A stretch of DNA of 46,403 nucleotides, from positions 1 to 46,403 of the forward strand of contig JADGJT010000172.1 of the NCBI GenBank assembly GCA_027604005.1, in the 5' to 3' direction. Positions 8,048 through 20,156 of the stretch are shown piece after piece. The notes under the pieces are model-generated. The model did not search any database and was not told where the DNA came from. It saw nothing but the letters and a program-made list of their open reading frames with translations. The position numbers and the translations under genes are program-made. Numbering within the stretch: the first letter of the stretch is position 1; each line of letters begins with the position of its first letter. This stretch comes from Dinochytrium kinnereticum. Its lineage: Eukaryota > Chytridiomycota > Chytridiomycetes > Chytridiales > Chytridiaceae.

Positions 8048-10208
8048 TCAAAAGCCCTGAACCAGCAGCTGGGCAGCAAGGACGGCAAGCACAGATCCGA
8101 CGGACAGCACGCCGCGACCCGCTGCAGCCGATGCGTTCAGCACCGCAATCTTCCACCCGAGCTTCTGGTGCGTCGTGCACTGATAGTAGACCGTGTCTGG
8201 GGTCGACGCGTCAGGCTTCCACCGCATCACGTAGGGCTTGGCCTCATCGCCAAAGGTGGACGCGTTGCCCGCAAAGATCTTCTCAGCAGGGTCAGACAGG
8301 CCGCCAACAATGGACGACGTGATGTAAAAAGGATGGTCGATCCCAGACTTGATCATGAATGTGTACTCCACGTTTCGTCTGACCTGCAAAACTGGCGACT
8401 CTAATCCATTGATTCTGTAAGAGACACCCCAGGCGGGAGGGTTGGGGTAATTGGGATTTGGGCCGAGGGTAATGGTCAGGTTGGTTGTCTCAGCTGAGAT
8501 GATGGAAATACCCCCGGAGGAAGAACCACCGCCGTTTGCAGAGAATGGAACGATGGGGCTGCATGATGACGGAGCACCGGCTGCAGCGAGGTTAAAGGGC
8601 TGGCTAGAGCTTGATCTATCTTCTTTGTGGAAAAGAACAACAGGGCGGCTCTTGTCTTCAGAGAGTGGTCCCAACGCCCAAATAAGGCGGGTAGCGGTAG
8701 AGTTTAAATCTAATGGGTAAAACCCAGACCCGGCTTGCAGAGCCCCACCAATACTGGGTCGCAAAAACGACACTGTGTATACATTCGACGTGGTTTTCGT
8801 CCCGCCGAGGAGTTGAACAGCCGACAAATCCCTGGCACGAGGGCAGGTCCCTTGCGTTGCAGTTTCAGAGTAGTCGCACTGCTTTCGCGCCGTCACGCCG
8901 TACGGAAGAACGAAAGGGTTGCTGTTGGCATCAAACCCGGCCAACGTGATGTCAGCACCTAGCATGGAAATCTCGGTCTTGGATGGGTCATTGACCCCAA
9001 AGGCGAACCACCCGCGACTAGAGTCAAGGGAGGCCTGGAGAGCCATTGAGACGGAACCGTTACTGAAGGGGGGATTCCAGTAGAGGTTGAGACGGCCAGG
9101 GGACAGCGTCAGGCAATTGCTGTAGCCATTTAGAGCGTCGATCGGCGCAGGGGGAGGGGCGGATGGGGTGGCAAGGTTGGCTTGGCCAAAATCAGCGCTA
9201 AACTCTTCACACCATACCGAGATACTGCAGTTTAAAGGGTCAGATACATTAGAGCTCGTCCAAAGAAAAATAGAGTGCACCTACACATTGAAGTTATCGA
9301 AAGACTGTCCGCTGAGCAACTTGACCGTTAGGTTAGTCGGATTAGACTGTGTCGGAACATTGAAGTCACTGATCCTTCTTCCGCTTCTCACTGATGATCC
9401 AGGAGCACCCCAGAAAAACACACTTGGAGCAGACGGAGTCTGTGTGAATCCTGTGACCTCAAACGTGCAATCATCGACGATGGTCACGGTGCCCGAGATA
9501 GAGTGCCCACTTGAGGGGTTTGAGACGAATGAGGTTTTGAGACCGATTCGCGATGACGTCTTGCCACAGCCTTGTGAGGTTGCAGGGTTCGCAGGACTCG
9601 ATGGTGTTGTGGAAACGGCTGGCGGGGACGGTGATGTAGGGGGTGCTGCGGGTGCCGATTGAATAGTCCCGGCGGCTAGGTTGGCTTGGCCAAAGTCGGC
9701 GCTAAACTCTTCACACCATACCGAGATACTGGTAGAAGCAAACAAATCATTAAATCCTTGCTTGTGAACGAAACCCAAGAAGGAAAGGGAGGATCACCCA
9801 CATATTGAAACTATCAAAACTCTGCCCATTCAACAACGAGACCCTCAATGTTGAGGGAGTCGCCTGACTAGGCACCAAAAAGTCGCTTATCCTCCGTCCA
9901 CCGTTCACTAAATCCGATCTAGATGGTCCATTCGCGCCCCAGAAAAACACCTGGGGTCCAGGTGGTGTTTGCGTGAATCCTGCGACCTCAAACGTACAGT
10001 CATCGATGATAGTTAGAGTGCCCGAGATGGTGTGCCCACTGGATGGGTTGGCGACAAAAGAGGTTTGGAGACCGATGCGAGGGGAAGTCTTGCCACAGGT
10101 TTGGCGTGCCTGCAATCTGACTGTGTCCTGTGCATTGACGGTGACGATGAAAGAGAGGACGGCCGCCAGTAAGGCGCTGATCGGTCGGAGGGATGAGGTT
10201 AGATGCAT
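8048..10208 (-). CDS. DM13-DM13-DOMON-cupredoxin surface protein
   Basis: Three exons (10208-9802, 9728-9285, 9224-8048) encode 675 aa. In order: a signal peptide (residues 1-26, ending NAQ); a first DM13 domain (about 36-135, CGKTSPRIGLQTSF to NGQSFDSFN); a linker with VWCEEFSADFGQANLA; a second DM13 domain (about 185-283); a repeat of the linker; a DOMON domain (about 315-470, LNLYWNPP, WFAFGVND); and a cupredoxin-like domain (about 535-645, DHPFYI and YYQCTTHQKLGWKI, with possible His/Cys copper ligands). A C-terminal hydrophobic tail resembles a GPI-anchor signal. DM13 and DOMON are predicted redox or heme/sugar-binding modules of the Skeletor and cytochrome b561 families, so an extracellular redox role is inferred. 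Exons 1 and 2 are tandem duplicates. Confidence 0.85.
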
Positions 10209-10920
10209 TGGCGACGTTGGGGATATTTCAGGGGGAACTGCATGCCTTTTTTATCGACAAAGTTGCATGTTGCCCTGATACCAAGTCCCTGATGTTTGAA
10301 GTTTGTTGAGCATGACAAATCTGACATGTTGGACTTGGTATCAAGCAAGGAACATGGCGTCTTTGTCGTGCGCCTAAAAGACCACCCACTGCATACAGAT
10401 CCGCCCTCATCCGTTATTTTTGGCGTTCAGGTCATACTCGTTGGTGCTCAGCAGACACGCTTTTAAGGGCAACCATCACACAAGGCTGTGCGTGGCGTTG
10501 TGCGCGATGGATCCCTATCCACCAGACAAGTTGGATGCAGCATTAAGGTTGGGCTGTGATCCGTCGAAAGGCGTGGTGGCCCCTGCGTTTATAAATATTT
10601 GAAATGGATATCGTTGTTACTGTAATCATCATCATATGGTGTCGCTTTTGAACTCCTTGCGGCAGGTGCGGATGCTTCCCCACTGATACCGCGCGCGCTT
10701 TCCAGCAAACGTGCCAAGTGAATCGGTCGGAGGGAGCGATGCAAGATTCGCCGTCGCTATCTTTAGGGCCTTCCGCGTAGCGTATGCACTCAAACCCATG
10801 TTGAGTGGGTGTAATGGCGAATTGTCAGGATATCCGAAAAACAAACCCATCAAACTCAGACCGTTGACGAACTTCACGGACGCAATGCCTCGACGCACAA
10901 CACTCACACCGCTACGGCTG
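10209..10920. other. Divergent intergenic region upstream of DOMON and Tectonic genes
   Basis: About 710 bp separate two divergent genes, so both promoters should lie here. It contains an inverted repeat (separate entry) near the DOMON gene. Short ORFs at 10420-10602 and 10632-10986 have no recognisable product; the end of the latter overlaps the predicted signal peptide of the Tectonic gene. Confidence 0.5.
10276..10343. repeat. Perfect 13-bp inverted repeat
   Basis: TGATACCAAGTCC at 10276-10288 is mirrored by GGACTTGGTATCA at 10331-10343, with a 42-nt spacer. It lies 68-135 bp upstream of the DOMON gene start, within its likely promoter or 5' UTR. It could be a paired transcription-factor site, a hairpin or the ends of a tiny mobile element. 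No target-site duplication is obvious. Confidence 0.6.
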
Positions 10921-13741
10921 ATGATGATCCGAGCAGCCGCGCTTTCAAGTCTAGCTCTCCTGGTTAAATGTATAATGGCCCATTGAAGCTTCTGAATCTC
11001 ACTCTCAACTTGAAGCGCAAGAGTCCGCTCTTTTCATCACAGACACTCTCCAAGTAACAGCAAATGCAACCGCCATCGAGTTGCCCACGACAGTTGCCAT
11101 AAATTCTCCTACAATCGCTTCTGCGACAGAGGTGGTGGTTGCGGCCGCAGGTTCTTAGTATGGTCAGGATACGAACAGCTGAACATTGCTAGTAGAAGAG
11201 CCAACGGTGGATGAGGCCTCAGGAACTGCAAGCACGAATTCGTCAGATACACCAGCAACAAGCTCGACAGATCTACCAGCGGGAGCCGAGCCTATAAATT
11301 GGAGTCAAGTTAGGAGCATTCTTTTGAAATGAGGTCTAAATCAACCCTTAGATCATGACGAACCCACCCCGTCTGAATCTACAGTCTGGTATAACAAACC
11401 ACCCCTTTTCAAACTCATCACCGCCATTTCTAATCTCAGAAACCCCAAAACAGGAATTGGATCATGCCCCTGTGATATAACCGCATCATCATGTGACATT
11501 AACTGCTGCTGTGATCCGGATTGCAAAGGATGGGGCACTGAATTTGCTTCGAAAGGGGGGTGTCTTTCTGAGCCGGACATGCGCCCTGTTGCACCACTTT
11601 GCTCATCGTTTCTGTTGAGAGTGAATAATTTGGGTGCGTTAGGGGCGAGTACCTTAAAAAATTCGGATGGAGTTATCTGCGTTGTTTACAATAACAGTAT
11701 GTTTAGAATGAATTTTGGACTTGCATGTCCTTAAATTCTGGGTTTTCTGCTGACGTGCGCTTTTAGGTCCGGTCAAAGGATTTTATTATGATGATCCTGG
11801 AAAGATTTTTGAGAAGGATAGTTACTTTACGGGTCAATTTCAAAGAATCCCATACAACTACTCCATCCCCAATTATTCTATTGGCTCCAAATATGATATA
11901 GCATCAGACGGAACTTTAACAAACAAGTCCACATCTTACGAAGTAAGGTTCCCGTCTTCCTTTAGAATGTTGTGTCTAACCTTATCGATAAAGTTAGGCG
12001 ACCCCGTCATCCTATCATTCCCACAGCTTCGAAATTCATTCGGTCCAATGTTCTTACCATCGACTTCTCTTACCACTATATGCAATGATGGAAATCCTAT
12101 CAGTCAGTGATTAGTTGTTACCTACGATTAACACGGCCCTAGAATTCCTTGTCCCAGAATCCTCCAGCTGCAACCGACCTCTCCTGTCAGACACTGGTGA
12201 AACCATGTGCGGAGCCAACGGCTACTTTGACGCAAACTACTACATATCCAATTACCGTATTGTGAACGTAAGTCAAAAGAAAGTACGATACCCGATCCGC
12301 TAAAAGAGAATGACAATATAGGGTCTCGACGCAAACACATTTATCGATCTGAGCGAGACCCAATGTGATGAACCCTTCTCGAATCAAAAAGTGAAATGCT
12401 CCGACCTTCGACCACAATGGGAACCTACACTAAGGGCCTGCTTCAACATGGTAACGGGGGTCCGATTCACCTTTTTTTACAACGTCACGGAAACGGGGAA
12501 GGTCGTTATCATAGCTGGTCAAGCAAAAGTCGATCTTGGGAATATCATTGCAAATTCGGACTCTCCATTAATCGGGCAGAATTTCGAGGTTAATTGGTTT
12601 CAGGTAAACAAAGCACATACCGTTAAAAATGCTTCTGCATATTATATATATTAACCATCTTAATACAAAAATAGATTGGATCCAACCCACGACGCCGCTC
12701 TGGCAATCCCGGGTACATCACCGGGAAACCAATCCTAACAGGCACGTACATCTCCCAACCTTCACCCGCAATAGCCTACTACCCCAACGCAATGGACGGC
12801 ATCACCCTCCCCCGCGACGTTCCAGCCGGCCCCGCAAGTGGTCGTTTCTTCACATGCTCTAGCAATCCCTCTGATCGGATTCCGGTCAACTTTGGTGAGG
12901 ACATATCAGGAGGCTGCACTCTGCATCTCAGTTATCAGGATTTGGCGAACGCGACAAGTTGTTTTGCGGTGAGGAGAGCGGCGCTGAATGCTCAGACGAA
13001 TTTTGGGAAATTGTTCGGGATAAATCGGGTTGGGATGTTTGGGAATGCTAATGCAACTATTTTGGATGAGTGGGTGACGATTATTAATAAGGATGTAGGA
13101 GAGAAGGTTCGAATGTTTTTCTTCTAGTTTCTCTTTCTCTTTTCGAAAACAGTATCATCAGAGGCTTCACGTGTTGTCAGTCTTCAAATCAACCCCAAAG
13201 ATCCTCCATTTCTCTCCAAAACAAAAGCTAACCAACTCCTCCCATGCCATTCAAAAAAAAAAAAAAAAAACAACAAACAACATCAACGACAACGATAAAT
13301 ATATATCACAAGACCCCCCAACCAACCGACCCCGGCACCTGCGACAGCATTCCCACCTCCCTCACAATCCAAATCCTAACCGCCGATTTCGGGTCCCTCA
13401 AAAACCCTCAACCAGGAATTGTCGGAATCCGTATCGAATACACCTGGTCACGCATCTCCTACCGATGTCTTCGCCCCGCTGACTGCCAACTCGCCCCCTT
13501 GGATCGATCAAGCGTGACCCAAAAGTTTCGGTTAAGGAGTAGCGTGAATTTCTTTAGAGTTCCAGGACAGGGAGCTAGACCTTACGTGCCACCCCCCCCG
13601 AGACTGATACCACTTCTTCCCGATGATTTGTTTTATCCCTTTCGCCTACCGGCGAACACGAATGGAGGGAGGGGAGTTAGTGAACGAATCCGGTGGGGAG
13701 GCTTAGTTGCTTGTATGGCGGTTTTGGTTCTTTTGGGTTGA
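10921..13741 (+). CDS. Tectonic-family ciliary transition-zone protein
   Basis: The best model has eleven exons: 10921-10969, 11043-11150, 11193-11303, 11352-11696, 11767-11942, 11994-12102, 12143-12267, 12322-12603, 12675-13106, 13153-13170, 13313-13741 (727 aa). Evidence for Tectonic is the Cys-rich block CPCDITASSCDINCCCDPDC, then DGVICVVYNNSPVKGFYY, the NPGYITGKPIL motif, ITLPRDVPAG, CSSNPSDRIPVNFGEDISGGC, and a C-terminal hydrophobic segment (LVACMAVLVLLG). The N-terminus MMIRAAALSSLALLV resembles a signal peptide. In animals Tectonics act in the MKS module of the ciliary transition zone; here the likely site is the zoospore flagellum base. Exons 4-9 and 11 are well supported. Exons 1-3 and the 18-nt exon 10 are tentative, and a tract of 18 A at 13253 lies in the last intron. 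Confidence 0.8.
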
Positions 13742-14053
13742 GCATGAACGTGTGCTGCATTTTTTCTTGTTTATATAAAATTGTTTGTTTTTAGACGATG
13801 TTTCTAGGCATAAAAGCCAGCGGCGTTTTCATAAGCATGTAAATATTTTATGACATGAAAAACAACCAAATTATCAGCATAAATATGCCTGGCAAGCGGC
13901 TAAGTTCCCCGCTCTTTGTAAGGTAATGCACAGAATGACGGTCAATTATATCCGGCTTTATTATTTATTCTTGCAAAACCATCCCGACTATCAAAAACTT
14001 TTCACTCTCTGACAAAAAAGATTCTTCAAAGGGATAAGTCATTCATGATATCT
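13742..14053. other. Convergent intergenic region
   Basis: This is about 310 bp of AT-rich 3' flank between the Tectonic (+) and XRN1 (-) stop codons. I see no gene or repeat in it. Confidence 0.6.
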
Positions 14054-17000
14054 CTATTGGTTGCGTGGTTGGAATTGACCCCGTCCTCTCCCTCTCCCAC
14101 GATGATATCCACCTTAAAGATTTTAATATTATAACAAAGGGGAAGCGTTCATTACCTCTTTGCCCTCTCCCAGACTGAGAACCTCCAGCTCGGGGTCCTG
14201 CTTCTCCGTTCTCTACCAGCTGAGCCAACCTTAAAGATAAATAACCAGAAAGTAGGCAGAAAAAAAAGGTTAGAAAGTTAAAAGAACATGTAACTCACTC
14301 ATTGTGCTTCACACCGCTAGCTTGCGCACTTTTTGAAGCAACTGCATATGGCGAAATCTGCACAGAAGATGCCGACGGCACATCAGCCCTTAAATTCGCA
14401 AGAATCTGTGAAGCAATATCCGTCTGCGATGCAGCAGTCGACGTCGAGTCCTTTTGAACAGTAGGAGCAGGAACCGAAAATGAAGGATCCGCTTTAACTT
14501 TTGGTGGCTTGTCATTAAGCGTATACCGAGGTGTGGAAGCCGGTGCGGGGATCTCCTTCTTATCACCTATATGAAGCATGTTTTTAAGACTTGCTGTCAA
14601 GGCATCCGCGGCATTTGCTTTAGATTCTTGGAATAGCGGAGCGTTGCTAGGCCGAACGTCCCGGCGAGGAGGTTCTACTCGTGAATTACTCCACGCATTG
14701 GTCGGGGAGTCAGTATTTGCAAGCTCAGGTCTTGCGACTTTGGAAGGTTGGAAAGGCTTTGCTGATGTTACCGTATTGGAGACTCCCCTCTCCCATGCAT
14801 TTGCGACAACCTTTGGAGGAGTGTCTTGAACGAATCTAGACCCAGTCGTTCGAGCTTCCCGCTCGGCTGCGGAGAGTAAAGGCTTACCGGGAATCCGTTC
14901 GGGAGGTTTTGGGATCCCTATATCCACAACACTTTTTGGGGGTTGCGGCCTCGTCGTGTTTAACACGGTATCCTTGTGAACCGACATTGCACGACTAGTG
15001 GAACATCTAGCACAGCAAAATAAGAAATAAAAAGTAGATGATTAACGGCACATACCGTCCTTCGAGAGTGTTGCCGCCCATAAATGGGAAATCAAAGATA
15101 ACATCCAAGAACTTGCCGTTAATCCCAATGATAGTGCCGCGCGCAGCGACTGGAACGGAGCCGACATCAGAAACATTAAGAATTCTCTCGCCAAGCTCAA
15201 AAGTCTGATGAGAAAGACGATGCTTGGCGTGGGATGGCTTGAGGACCGCTACTCTAGGTACATTCTTTACGATAATCGACTTATTTGACTGCATCTCTGC
15301 ATTTGATGCGTAAAGACCGTCAACGGCTGACTCGATTTGTCGAATAAATTCCTTAACACAAATTATTATAAGAATAGGATCGCGTGCTTACCTTAGGTAA
15401 CGCTCGCGCGTCTAGCGAGACTCTATCGAAGTCTCGTACACCTTTTACCTTCAACCATTCTTTAAGCTGGGCTGTACGTTCTGTAGCAGCTTCCCGCGAA
15501 AAAAAGTCATGCTCGTCGTAAAGATCGTTCCTCGCTTTCCTTTCGAGACCTGAAAAAACTTCAGGGAATTTATCCTTTACAATAAACGTAAGTATCGCAT
15601 TTGGCCCAAATTGCGTTCAAATTTTACCTTATATTCTTTAATCAAATCCAAAGCCCTTTGACTGTACTCCCACCCATTCTCGCTTTTTCGAGTGAATCCC
15701 AAGACTTTTTTCCCTTTGCCCTCAAATTTCAAGTTTAAACCGATGTTGAACTTCTGGTCTCCTTTCTTCGATATAACTTGAAGACTTGACGTAATTTTTG
15801 ATAAAACTAAAGACGAAAGCCCAACGGCTTTCGACACCTTAAAAGAAGGCAAGTATCGATCCATTTGCTCACAGGATATTGCAATATTCCTAGTAACATT
15901 CAAGTCGTCCAATAAGGAGTTCGTAAGTGGTCTCTAGCGAGATCAATTTAATGAGGGCCATTGAATATGCAACGTACCCAAAGTCTGATGCATAGGCCAT
16001 CAGGCATATGTCCTTTTACTTCGGCCATACACCCATAATTGATATTTCCAAGGAAAAATATTTGAGAAGAAAGAGGGAATTCATCCGTCAAAGGTGGCGG
16101 AGGCATCTCCTTCATGCGAGGATCTTCATGCTCCACCCCAGTGATGACAGTTTGGAGCGCATAATCGACCTCGGAAGATCCTTCGGATCCAAAATCTTTT
16201 ATTAAGGATCCATCTTCACCTAGCTTCAAGCCTATATATCTTAATTCTCTTCTCGATGATTCACAAGTATACCTTTCAGCAGTCGAACGCCAACCGTGAT
16301 TTCAATCGGACCAATCAACGTCCCAAATCGTTTGCTGTAAAACAAATCAATCCTTTCCGAGTTATTGTAAAATCTATCCTGACTCCGCTGGTTGTGAGGA
16401 GTTCGTTCCAGCTCCCGATGTTGCGAACCAGGGCGAATCGAGTAAGTAAATAATTCATCCATAACGGAGGTCACAAGAGCCTCACAAAGAAATGGCCAGC
16501 CTAATCATCTTTAACCCTGCGTTAAACAAGATATTTTATACCTACGAAGACTCTACTTCCTAGAGTTTTTAAAGCAATATCGTCCACTCCCTGAGTCTCG
16601 TACTGATTGCCAATGGTAACAACCATACTTTCCCTCACACTCTCAGAATTGAATACATTAACACCGTGGAAACCCAAAGTTCCTGTAATGGGAAGTGTGT
16701 GAAGGGAAGGGAAGCCTGAAAGCATAGATGCTCCCAAAAATGTTCCAGGCATCAGACCGCACTTAGGATTCAAAGGAGATCTAATATCTATGTACGCCAG
16801 CCCAGCAGTACATTGAGCAATGTCGGGAAATACTCCTGGTAAAGAGGAGGGGTAGAGGTAGGCTTCCGTAGTAATCTTCTCGAAAATAACGGCTTGTCCG
16901 AAGCTATTCCTTCTTCTCTCCTCCTGGGTGAGCTGAGCTTCTCGAGCTAACAGCATGTAAAAGATAAAAGGAAACTTCAGTTGCGATTTTGAGAAATATC

Positions 17001-19328
17001 GAATCGATGTATCATCATCGAAACTATAGTTAACAAACCTTCCAAAGCTCTTATTAGTCTCTTTTCGTCAATGAAAGGAATCTTGACGACAGCTTCCCAA
17101 TCCTGCTTTTTTCCATTCAAATCTAATTCGAATTCCAATGGGTAGAAATCCGCAATCGGCGAGTTCGGATCGGTCATTAAATCTCGGTAAACCGGTGGAA
17201 TCAAAGTTTGAGAGGCTACTGGCAGAACCCCCATCAGCTGATAAAATGGCAAGAATGGTTTTCCATTATCAAAGGTAAGGGGAGAGAAGCGAGGCAGATT
17301 AACCAGATCTTGAACGCATTATTAGAGACCGAGTGCTCAAGAGGTTATACCTGTGATTTTAGGTGCATAATGATACGGGTAGAACCACCCCCAAGATGGG
17401 ACACCCCGGTAATAATAAAGTAATACCCACTGCAATCCCTCAACATACTTAAACACAATGTTGGAGAGTGCGTCTGGCCGCTGTACTGGATCAAACTCAA
17501 GCTTCTCCTAAAATACATTTGAGCAAACCATCATATCCCACAACCGAACCTTATAATACGACCGCTTCCACTCGGCAAATTCTGACTCAAACTTTGCTTG
17601 AGCTTCAACTGCCATTGCGGCCGCAATCTCGTCGTCTTCCATAACCGTCGCCTTATCATACTTTTTGATGATTCTCATTCTCGCAGAAGTGCTTTCCTCG
17701 TCGCTTTCGTCATCGTCTGAGTCCCACCATATATTCAGTTTCTGTTCCTTATCAGATTCATCCCCATCGGAATGAATTCCATGTGAAACGCCGAGTTCTT
17801 TCGCTAGGGTCATAATAAATTTCCGATCTCGTGTTGGGATATTTGTTGGGAACTTAAGTCGGGATCCGAAAGATCGCTGAAGGACAAATTCTTTGATTTT
17901 TAAGTAGTATTCACTTTGGATTCTCGTCAAAACTAAGACGGTGAGGAATTAAGTTACTTTTCAATAATGCATTAAAACAATTACCAAGAGTAGTGTTCTT
18001 CCCTATTAAACTATCAACATGCGAGTCACCATTTCGTCCAAGAGATCTCTGTTGAGGACCCTCATTTTTTTTCCCCCGCTTGCTATCAATGAACTGTAGG
18101 TCTACTCTTGACTCTGCAAACTGATCTGTCTCCAATAGGCTTATTCCCTTTAATAACTGTTCTAGCCGATCGAGATTAAGCCAACCTTCCGAATTGATAT
18201 AACCTCCGGATTTTGTTAAAGTTGTCTTATAAATATTAAAGAAAGACGCCAACGCCCCATCATTAATGTGAAGTCCTGGAAGATGCGGAAGAAAATCGTT
18301 CCCAACGAAAAAACTCAAAAGAATAAAATCGTCAATGATCCGTTCGAGATCATACTCGAAGTTCAGTGAACCCTTCAACGGTGAAAATTCCATGTCTAGA
18401 TACTCGCGAAAAATCGATAGATACATAAGGTAGAAGTTCTGGTTGTCAGGGTTGCTGGTGGCACCGGTCTTCTTTTTTCCCTTTCCAAAGGTAACCTCTT
18501 CTCGAAGAAGAGCAAAATGTGGTTCGTGACTCAACAATCCAAGAAGAATCAAATCGGCATCCAGCCCATAAAGGCAATGCCTCGTGTTTGGAAGGTAATC
18601 AGGAGATGACTTGTACGCTCTTATGTACTCCATGACCTTGTGCTCTCCCTCCCCAGGCACTTCATGGCCTGATAAGATGACCTTGATCTTTGCCCAAGAA
18701 GCATCCTCAGATATTTTTTTCGCGATGAAGTACTTAAGCTGCTCGGATAGCCTGGTCATAAATTCACTTCCTGCACTATTGCATTAATAAATGGATTGGA
18801 ATGGCCGAAAGGAAGTGAAAAGGATTGGAGACCAACCTGGGGTGATGCAATTGCTATCAAACGCGGCTTCTTTCGGCAACTCTTCCCCTTTGGAGATGGC
18901 TTTACGTCTAGCTTCCTCGGCATCCCTAGCTGTACGAAATCTTCGAGAACGCTGCTGGTTCATTTTCGCTCGGGGTGCAACTCCATCCACGGCCAAAAAG
19001 AAAACCTTTTGCGGCTTTACCCTGCAAAATAGAGCATCTATATAGTTGAAAATTGCAACAAATATCTGTTCCTCCGTGATGCGGAAGTGAGGATCATCGT
19101 TGTTAGGATGGGAGCAAGGATGGATGATTCCATTCATGTCAAGATAGAGATTATCTTTGAGCAGATGGTTAGACCGTCAGGGATCCAGAAAAACGGCATT
19201 ACCAAACTCGGGAATCCTGTCCCCCTCAATTAAGTTACTGCATAGCGGGTATCGTTCCGATATCCATCGAAAAAACTTGGGCTGGTTACGGTGGTGCCTC
19301 TTGTGCTGCTCACCTTTGGAATGCCCAT
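14054..19328 (-). CDS. XRN1: 5'-3' exoribonuclease XRN1
   Basis: Sixteen exons on the minus strand join in phase: 19328-19314, 19275-19203, 19154-18837, 18770-17985, 17932-17550, 17507-17351, 17308-17039, 16946-16542, 16500-16273, 16231-15978, 15933-15628, 15574-15392, 15351-15056, 15006-14299, 14229-14156, 14112-14054, giving 1504 aa. XRN1 degrades decapped and decay-intermediate RNA in the cytoplasm. The N-terminal nuclease is clear: [72 protein letters not shown] and [12 protein letters not shown]. Further on are [35 protein letters not shown] and GLNLKFEGK. An SH3-like segment precedes a disordered C-terminal tail that ends in an RGG-type run ([16 protein letters not shown]). Its start lies 85 bp from CKS1 on the other strand. 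Confidence 0.95.
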
Positions 19329-19413
19329 CTCGAAAGTGAAATTTTAAATATTTCCAAGTGACAAGCTTGACTCAAATCAGGACATTTGATTCGGACGCTC
19401 TTGTACTGTAAGA
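19329..19413. promoter_or_regulatory. Shared divergent promoter of XRN1 and CKS1
   Basis: Only 85 bp separate the two start codons, so core promoters and 5' UTRs must overlap or be very short. No TATA box is convincing. Confidence 0.5.
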
Positions 19414-19977
19414 ATGCTGGCATCGGACCCCAACGCAGCGCACATCGACAAGGCGAAGGAAGCCTCCCAAGTAACTGCTCCTGCTTAAATATACTCTGAT
19501 TATTTCCAGCGGGCAAAAGATATCGTGGAGCATGTAAGGGGGCTTGATGGTGTTCTTGCTGATGGTGTGCTAAGGAACAAGACATCTACTACAGCCCCCG
19601 GTATAGCGACGACACCCACGAGTATCGACATGTATGGTATGTATTTTCTTGAGAGAGATACTTTCCTTGACATTTTCTAGCCTTCCTCGTCAAATAGGTA
19701 CCTCGAGAGGACATCCATTGCACTCTACTAACACTTCTCACCAACAGCTAGGTGGGTTCCTCAAGGTTAGTATTGTTTCCTATCGAGGTCATGCATCTTA
19801 AAATATAGGTCGGTTGATGTCCGAGTCCGAATGGCGGTCGCTAGGTGTCAAGCAAAGCCAAGGCTGGACACACTATTTGATTCATGGTAATCCAATTCTC
19901 ACACCTCACTTAACAAGTTAGGTCCTGAGCCGCATATCCTTCTCTTCAAGCGAGATAGAGAACCTGTGAAGGAATAG
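19414..19977 (+). CDS. CKS1: Cyclin-dependent kinase regulatory subunit Cks1
   Basis: Seven small exons (19414-19470, 19510-19533, 19575-19636, 19681-19697, 19748-19765, 19809-19886, 19922-19977) encode 103 aa. The full CKS signature is present: [37 protein letters not shown] and [12 protein letters not shown]. The HxPEPH hinge that controls strand exchange is intact, as are the Arg, Ser and Trp residues of the phosphate-binding pocket. CKS proteins bind CDK and phospho-threonine to aid multisite phosphorylation in the cell cycle. Two exons of 17 and 18 nt make this gene hard for automatic prediction, and every phase fits. Confidence 0.93.
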
Positions 19978-20156
19978 GTTTAGACATCTCTCTTTTCAAG
20001 GCCTCTAACCCTCTAAATCACTCTTTACGTATCAGAAAATGACCTTTGTCCTGATCAATGACCTCCAATCAAAATTGCCCCCCTTCCTTATTACAACCAC
20101 ATTCACACTTTGAAGAGAACGTTCAGTTCAGTTAAATAATAAATACTTTGCCTGCT

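Noticed and set aside
7416..8180. 254-codon minus-strand open frame
   Set aside because: It overlaps the 3' end of the DOMON gene and the AN1 gene in another frame, is Pro/Ser/Arg-rich and shows no protein-like pattern; an open frame by composition.
14156..14229. tRNA-like D-arm in XRN1 exon 15
   Set aside because: On the minus strand GGCTCAGCTGGTAGAG fits a tRNA A box, but no acceptor stem, anticodon stem or B box pairs properly, and the sequence codes in frame for the XRN1 tail between two phase-correct introns.
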